This document shows positions 13,846 to 16,672 of a stretch of DNA of 16,672 nucleotides, one piece after another. A program made the translations under genes and the position numbers. This DNA comes from an uncultured Pseudoxanthomonas sp. GTDB lineage: Bacteria; Pseudomonadota; Gammaproteobacteria; Xanthomonadales; Xanthomonadaceae. Location: positions 1 to 16,672 of the forward strand of contig CAMLGZ010000036.1 in assembly GCA_946479745.1 (NCBI GenBank). The letters run 5' to 3'. Numbering within the stretch: position 1 is the stretch's first letter; the number at the start of each line of letters is the position of its first letter. Below the pieces are notes generated by a model. That model did not search any database and was not told the DNA's origin. It saw only the letters and a list, made by a program, of their open reading frames with translations.

Positions 13846-14116
13846 TTCGATACCTGGACTCCCTTGGCTGGGTGAGAAGGGGGCAAGCGATGGCCTGCCC
13901 GTAGATTAGACCCATTGAACACCCATGCATGGGGTATGCCAACCGTTCAGGCGGCGTGATGGAGCTTGGAAATCCAGTGTTTGCGCTATGCACGGTCGAG
14001 ATGCTTGGACCTGGTCAAGTCGCGGGCAGGGTCAGGTTTGGTCCCGTTGCGTCGTTCCCGGTCCGCGTCATCGGCGCCACTACCGAAATCGCCTCTGGAA
14101 CTCGAAGAGTTTCCCG
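13846..14116. other. Intergenic stretch with no supported gene
   Basis: This 271-bp gap lies between the 3' end of the TonB-like gene and the 5' end of the GGDEF-EAL gene, both on the minus strand. It contains open frames in all phases, but none with a coding signal I can support, and no clear terminator or promoter. It must include the promoter region of the GGDEF-EAL gene. Confidence 0.5.
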
Positions 14117-14989
14117 CTACTGGTCGCGCACTTCGCCGCCGGGCAGGAACTGCCAGGTGCGGGTGACGTGCAGGATGTCGATGTTCTCTTCGGTCTTGGG
14201 CAGCGGGGGGAACGGCACCGACAGTTGCACGATGCGCAGCGCGGTGGAGTCGAGCAGCGGAATGCCGCTGGACTGGATGATGCGGGTGTTCTCCACCGAA
14301 CCGTCGCGGCGCACGGCGACGCTGATCACCAACTGGCCCTTCAGGCGTTTGCGCCGGGCTTCGTCGGGATAATTGAGATTGCCTACGCGCTCGGCACGGT
14401 CGACCCACGCGCGCAGGTAGTTGGCGTATGCGTATTCCCTGGTGCTGGCGGAAACGAATTTGCGCTTGGGGCGTTTGGCGTAAAGATCGGAACGCAGGTG
14501 GATCTCGGCGGCCAGGCGCGCCATTTCCGCATCGCGGTCGATCTTCAGATCGCCGCGCGGCAGTTCCGGCCGATCGGGTTCGGGTCTGGTCTGCGCGGGG
14601 GGCACGGCGGTGTCGCCGTTTCTCGAGGTGACCACGCGCGTTTCCGGCGGTGGGGCGACGTCGGGCGACTGCGCGCGCAAAGGTTGCGGGGCCACTCCGG
14701 TCTGCGTCTGCGGCACCCAGCCGGCCTGGCTGTCGCGCGGGCGTTGGGCTTTGTCGTGGTCGCCGCCGCCCTGCTGATTGGCCGCGGCCAGGAAATCGGC
14801 CTGCTTCGGTGTGAGCGGGGTCTGGGTCTGGCTCAGGATTACATCCAGCGTAGGCACCACCGGCGCCGCATCGTCCAGGGCGAAGCCCAGACCCAGCACC
14901 AGCATGCCGTGCACAATCAGCGACAACGCGAGGGTGGCGGTGAGGCGTTCGTTGGAACCTATTTTGGGTGGAGCGGCGACTGCGGACAT
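14117..14989 (-). CDS. TonB-domain energy transducer-like protein
   Basis: The 290-residue protein has a single N-terminal anchor (about 19-37, preceded by basic residues at 9-15), a Pro/Gln/Arg-rich periplasmic linker (about 90-145) and a C-terminal TonB domain (about 200-283). That domain is visible as LNYPDEARRKRLKGQLVISV, DGSVENTRIIQSSGIPLLDSTALRIVQLSVPFPPLP. In TonB proteins this contacts the plug of outer-membrane receptors and transmits ExbB/ExbD energy. No exbB/exbD is in the window, so this may be an orphan TonB-like protein; partner unknown. It follows gshB on the same strand, separated by a repeat, and could be co-transcribed. ATG at 14989. Confidence 0.9.
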   Translation of the reverse strand: MSAVAAPPKIGSNERLTATLALSLIVHGMLVLGLGFALDDAAPVVPTLDVILSQTQTPLTPKQADFLAAANQQGGGDHDKAQRPRDSQAGWVPQTQTGVAPQPLRAQSPDVAPPPETRVVTSRNGDTAVPPAQTRPEPDRPELPRGDLKIDRDAEMARLAAEIHLRSDLYAKRPKRKFVSASTREYAYANYLRAWVDRAERVGNLNYPDEARRKRLKGQLVISVAVRRDGSVENTRIIQSSGIPLLDSTALRIVQLSVPFPPLPKTEENIDILHVTRTWQFLPGGEVRDQ

Positions 14990-15008
14990 TTCAGTGAAGC
15001 ATCAAAAG

Positions 15009-15189
15009 CCCCTCTCCCAGCGGGAGAGGGGTTGGGGTGAGGGTACGGCGAAGTGAGAATGCCGCAGATCCTTGCTCGCGGGCCACAATCAGGTTGGCGC
15101 TTGCTGTTTTGCCATCGAGCACGGCTAGTGCGTCACTCCGCCGTACCCTCATCCGCTCTTTCGGAGCACCTTCTCCCGAGGGGAGAAGG
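15009..15189. repeat. Paired inverted repeat element (REP/MITE-like)
   Basis: The left part has a 10-bp hairpin CCCCTCTCCC/GGGAGAGGGG (15009-15031) followed by GTGAGGGTACGGCGAAGTG (15037-15055). The right part has CACTCCGCCGTACCCTCAT (15134-15152) and a 9-bp hairpin CCTTCTCCC/GGGAGAAGG (15169-15189). The two 19-bp segments are inverted copies matching at 17 positions. The whole 181 bp fills the gap between the tonB-like gene and gshB and contains no gene. Similar hairpin-plus-ggtgagggta elements are common intergenic repeats in Xanthomonadaceae as I recall. Confidence 0.85.
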
Positions 15190-15213
15190 GAGAAGCCGGT
15201 TCGCGCTTCGCAA

Positions 15214-16164
15214 CTACTCACCAGCAATCCGCTTCTCGATCGCATCAAACAACATCCCCGCAATATTCAACCCGAACTGCGCATCCAACTCGCGAGCGCA
15301 GGTGGGGCTGGTGACGTTGACTTCGGTCAGATAGTCGCCAATCACATCCAGGCCCACGAACAGCATGCCGCGGCGCTTCATTTCCGGTGCTACCTGGGCG
15401 GCTATCCAGCGGTCGCGATCGGAAATCGGGCGGCCTTCGCCGCGGCCGCCGGCAGCCAGATTGCCGCGGAATTCGTCGCCCTGCGGGATCCGCGCCAGCA
15501 CGTAGTCCACCGGCACGCCGTCGACCAGCAGAATGCGCTTGTCGCCGTCCTTGATGCCCGGGATGAAGCGCTGGGCCAGGGTCAGATTGCCGCGCCCCAC
15601 CAGTGTTTCCAGGATGACGTTGAGATTGGAGTCGCCGGCGTGGGCGCGGAAGATCGAGCGGCCGCCCATGCCGTCCAGCGGCTTGAGCACGGCCTCGCCA
15701 TGTTCGGCCACGAAAGCCTTGAGCGCCGCCGGATCGCGGCTGACCAGGGTCGGCGGGCAGCATTGGGGGAACAGCAGGGCGGCCAGCTTCTCGTTGAAGT
15801 CGCGCAGGCCCTGCGGATCATTGACCACCAGCGCGCCGGCGCCTTGAGCGATGCTGAGAATGTGGGTGTCGTAGAGGAACTGATCGTCGAACGGCGGGTC
15901 CTTGCGCATCAGTACCGCCTGGCCCGGGCCGAAGGCCAATTCCGCCTTTTCGCCCAGAGTGAACCAGCCGGCCTTGTCGTCCTTCACCGTCAGCGGCGCG
16001 GCCTGTGCCACCGCCCGGCCGTCGCGCAACGACAGGCCTCCGGGCTGCACATAGTGCAGTCGGTGGCCGCGGCGCTGGGCTTCCAGCAGCAGGGCAAAAG
16101 TGGTGTCCTTGGCGATCTTGATGGACCCGATGGGGTCCATCACCACGACGACATCGAGGGGCAT
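15214..16164 (-). CDS. gshB: Glutathione synthetase
   Basis: The product (316 residues) catalyses the ATP-dependent ligation of gamma-glutamylcysteine and glycine. The N-terminal domain begins PLDVVVVMDPIGSIKIAKDTTFALLLEAQRRGH, shown by MDPI and KDTTFALLLEAQRRG. The ATP-grasp region has KPLDGMGGRSIFR, a glycine-rich loop, RFIPGIKDGDKRILLVDG, and the GLDVIGDYLTEVNVTSPT metal/ATP-binding block near the C terminus. The ATG at 16164 is preferred over the ATG at 16173 because a purine-rich GGAA lies about 8 bp upstream, while the longer form would have its purine stretch against the start codon; alignment to E. coli GshB also favours the shorter start. It is divergent from pilG and followed by a repeat and the tonB-like gene. 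Confidence 0.96.
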   Translation of the reverse strand: MPLDVVVVMDPIGSIKIAKDTTFALLLEAQRRGHRLHYVQPGGLSLRDGRAVAQAAPLTVKDDKAGWFTLGEKAELAFGPGQAVLMRKDPPFDDQFLYDTHILSIAQGAGALVVNDPQGLRDFNEKLAALLFPQCCPPTLVSRDPAALKAFVAEHGEAVLKPLDGMGGRSIFRAHAGDSNLNVILETLVGRGNLTLAQRFIPGIKDGDKRILLVDGVPVDYVLARIPQGDEFRGNLAAGGRGEGRPISDRDRWIAAQVAPEMKRRGMLFVGLDVIGDYLTEVNVTSPTCARELDAQFGLNIAGMLFDAIEKRIAGE

Positions 16165-16268
16165 ACAGGGCATTCCAGGGGGTATTCCGTGGCGAAGATG
16201 TTAGCAGGCGCAAAATGAGACGGAGTTCGCATCACGGCGTTCAGCTTCACTCAGACTAAAAGCTCAAC

Positions 16269-16299
16269 TTGACAGTCTGCGCTGGTACTGGGATATAAG
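16269..16299 (+). promoter_or_regulatory. Sigma-70 promoter candidate for pilG
   Basis: A perfect -35 TTGACA at 16269-16274 is followed by either GATATA (16292-16297, 17-bp spacing) or TATAAG (16294-16299, 19-bp spacing) as -10. It lies about 50 bp before the pilG start. Confidence 0.65.
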
Positions 16300-16350
16300 A
16301 GGCTTCGCAGCGGTGCCGATTAAGAAGCGCCGCGCTTGGGGAAAATGGCA

Positions 16351-16672
16351 ATGACAGAACTAGAAAACCCGGCCGGGGGGTTCAGCGGCCTCCGGGTGAT
16401 GGTGATTGACGACTCGAAAACCATTCGTCGCACTGCTGAAACCCTGCTAAAACGGGAAGGCTGTGAGGTAGTCACGGCAACGGACGGCTTCGAGGCGCTC
16501 GCCAAGATCGCCGACCAGCAGCCGCAGATCATCTTCGTGGACATCATGATGCCGCGCCTGGATGGTTATCAGACCTGCGCGCTGATCAAGAACAATCAGG
16601 TCTTCAAGAACACGCCGGTGATCATGCTGTCCTCCAAGGACGGCCTGTTCGACAAGGCGCGCGGCCGCATCG
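16351..16672 (+). CDS. pilG: Twitching motility response regulator PilG (3' end outside window)
   Basis: The frame is open to the right edge and encodes 107 residues of a single-domain CheY-like receiver: VMVIDDSKTIRRTAETLLKR near the N terminus (Asp pair), FVDIMMPRLDGYQTC (phosphoacceptor Asp in DIMMP), and VIMLSSKDGLFDKARGRI at the right edge. The SSKDGLFDKARG block is characteristic of PilG/PilH, which relay signals in the Pil-Chp chemosensory system to type IV pilus extension. A start at 16351 is favoured by GGGGA 8 bp upstream; 16345 is in frame but only 2 bp from it. It is divergent from gshB, an arrangement known in Xanthomonadaceae. Confidence 0.94.
   Translation, partial: MTELENPAGGFSGLRVMVIDDSKTIRRTAETLLKREGCEVVTATDGFEALAKIADQQPQIIFVDIMMPRLDGYQTCALIKNNQVFKNTPVIMLSSKDGLFDKARGRI

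Noticed and set aside
13925..15040. A 371-residue plus-strand ORF opposite the TonB-like gene
   Set aside because: It is the antisense shadow of a gene with a clear TonB domain.
15037..16218. A 393-residue plus-strand ORF opposite gshB
   Set aside because: It is antisense to a well-conserved gshB; the long open frame comes from high-GC codon bias and the product has no recognisable domain.
1..16672. tRNA, rRNA or insertion sequence genes
   Set aside because: No tRNA-like cloverleaf, rRNA segment, transposase or terminal inverted repeats with target duplication were recognised by eye.

Overview
The window looks like the chromosome of a gamma-proteobacterium of the Xanthomonadaceae/Lysobacteraceae type. 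The evidence is the right flank (pilG, gshB, then a TonB-domain gene, with pilG divergent from gshB), the high GC content, the family resemblance of several hypothetical proteins, and repeat sites of the type known from Xanthomonas chromosomal integrons. This assignment rests on recognition of families and gene order, not on a search.

Region 1 (1-3529) is the distal part of a chromosomal integron cassette array. Short plus-strand ORFs alternate with seven attC-like recombination sites. Five share one consensus (TGACAATTCATTCAAGCC ... GGCTT..TCAGGCGTTAG) and two have a different body but a perfect GTTRRRY core. The cassettes carry an unknown partial ORF, an exported alpha/beta-barrel-like protein, an Arr-type rifamycin ADP-ribosyltransferase homologue, a VOC-fold protein lacking most metal ligands, an Excalibur-domain lipoprotein-sized exported protein, a pyrimidine-dimer DNA glycosylase and a two-helix membrane protein. 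The integrase is not in the window. Cassette orientation places it to the left. The last attC cores are degenerate and are followed by two hairpins at 3560-3609, which look like the array's end.

Region 2 (3610-7952) is accessory chromosome. It holds a second, more canonical arr gene without an attC, a MocR/PdxR-type regulator on the minus strand, a divergent exported protein overlapping a GNAT acetyltransferase, and an exported metallo-beta-lactamase-fold hydrolase.

Region 3 (8122-11085) holds a LytS/LytTR-type two-component pair on the minus strand (4-bp overlap), with a 21-bp-phased direct repeat in its upstream region that fits a LytTR operator. A divergent small exported protein ends in a 5-residue tandem repeat, and its stop lies 11 bp from a convergent DUF4406/nucleoside-deoxyribosyltransferase-like gene.

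Region 4 (11143-16672) is core-like: a CHASE-PAS-GGDEF-EAL c-di-GMP enzyme, a TonB-like energy transducer, a paired inverted repeat (REP/MITE-like), glutathione synthetase, and the 5' part of the twitching-motility response regulator pilG with a good sigma-70 promoter. The most noteworthy content is the integron tail with two Arr homologues on either side of its boundary, the mixed attC types, and the LytTR-like operator.
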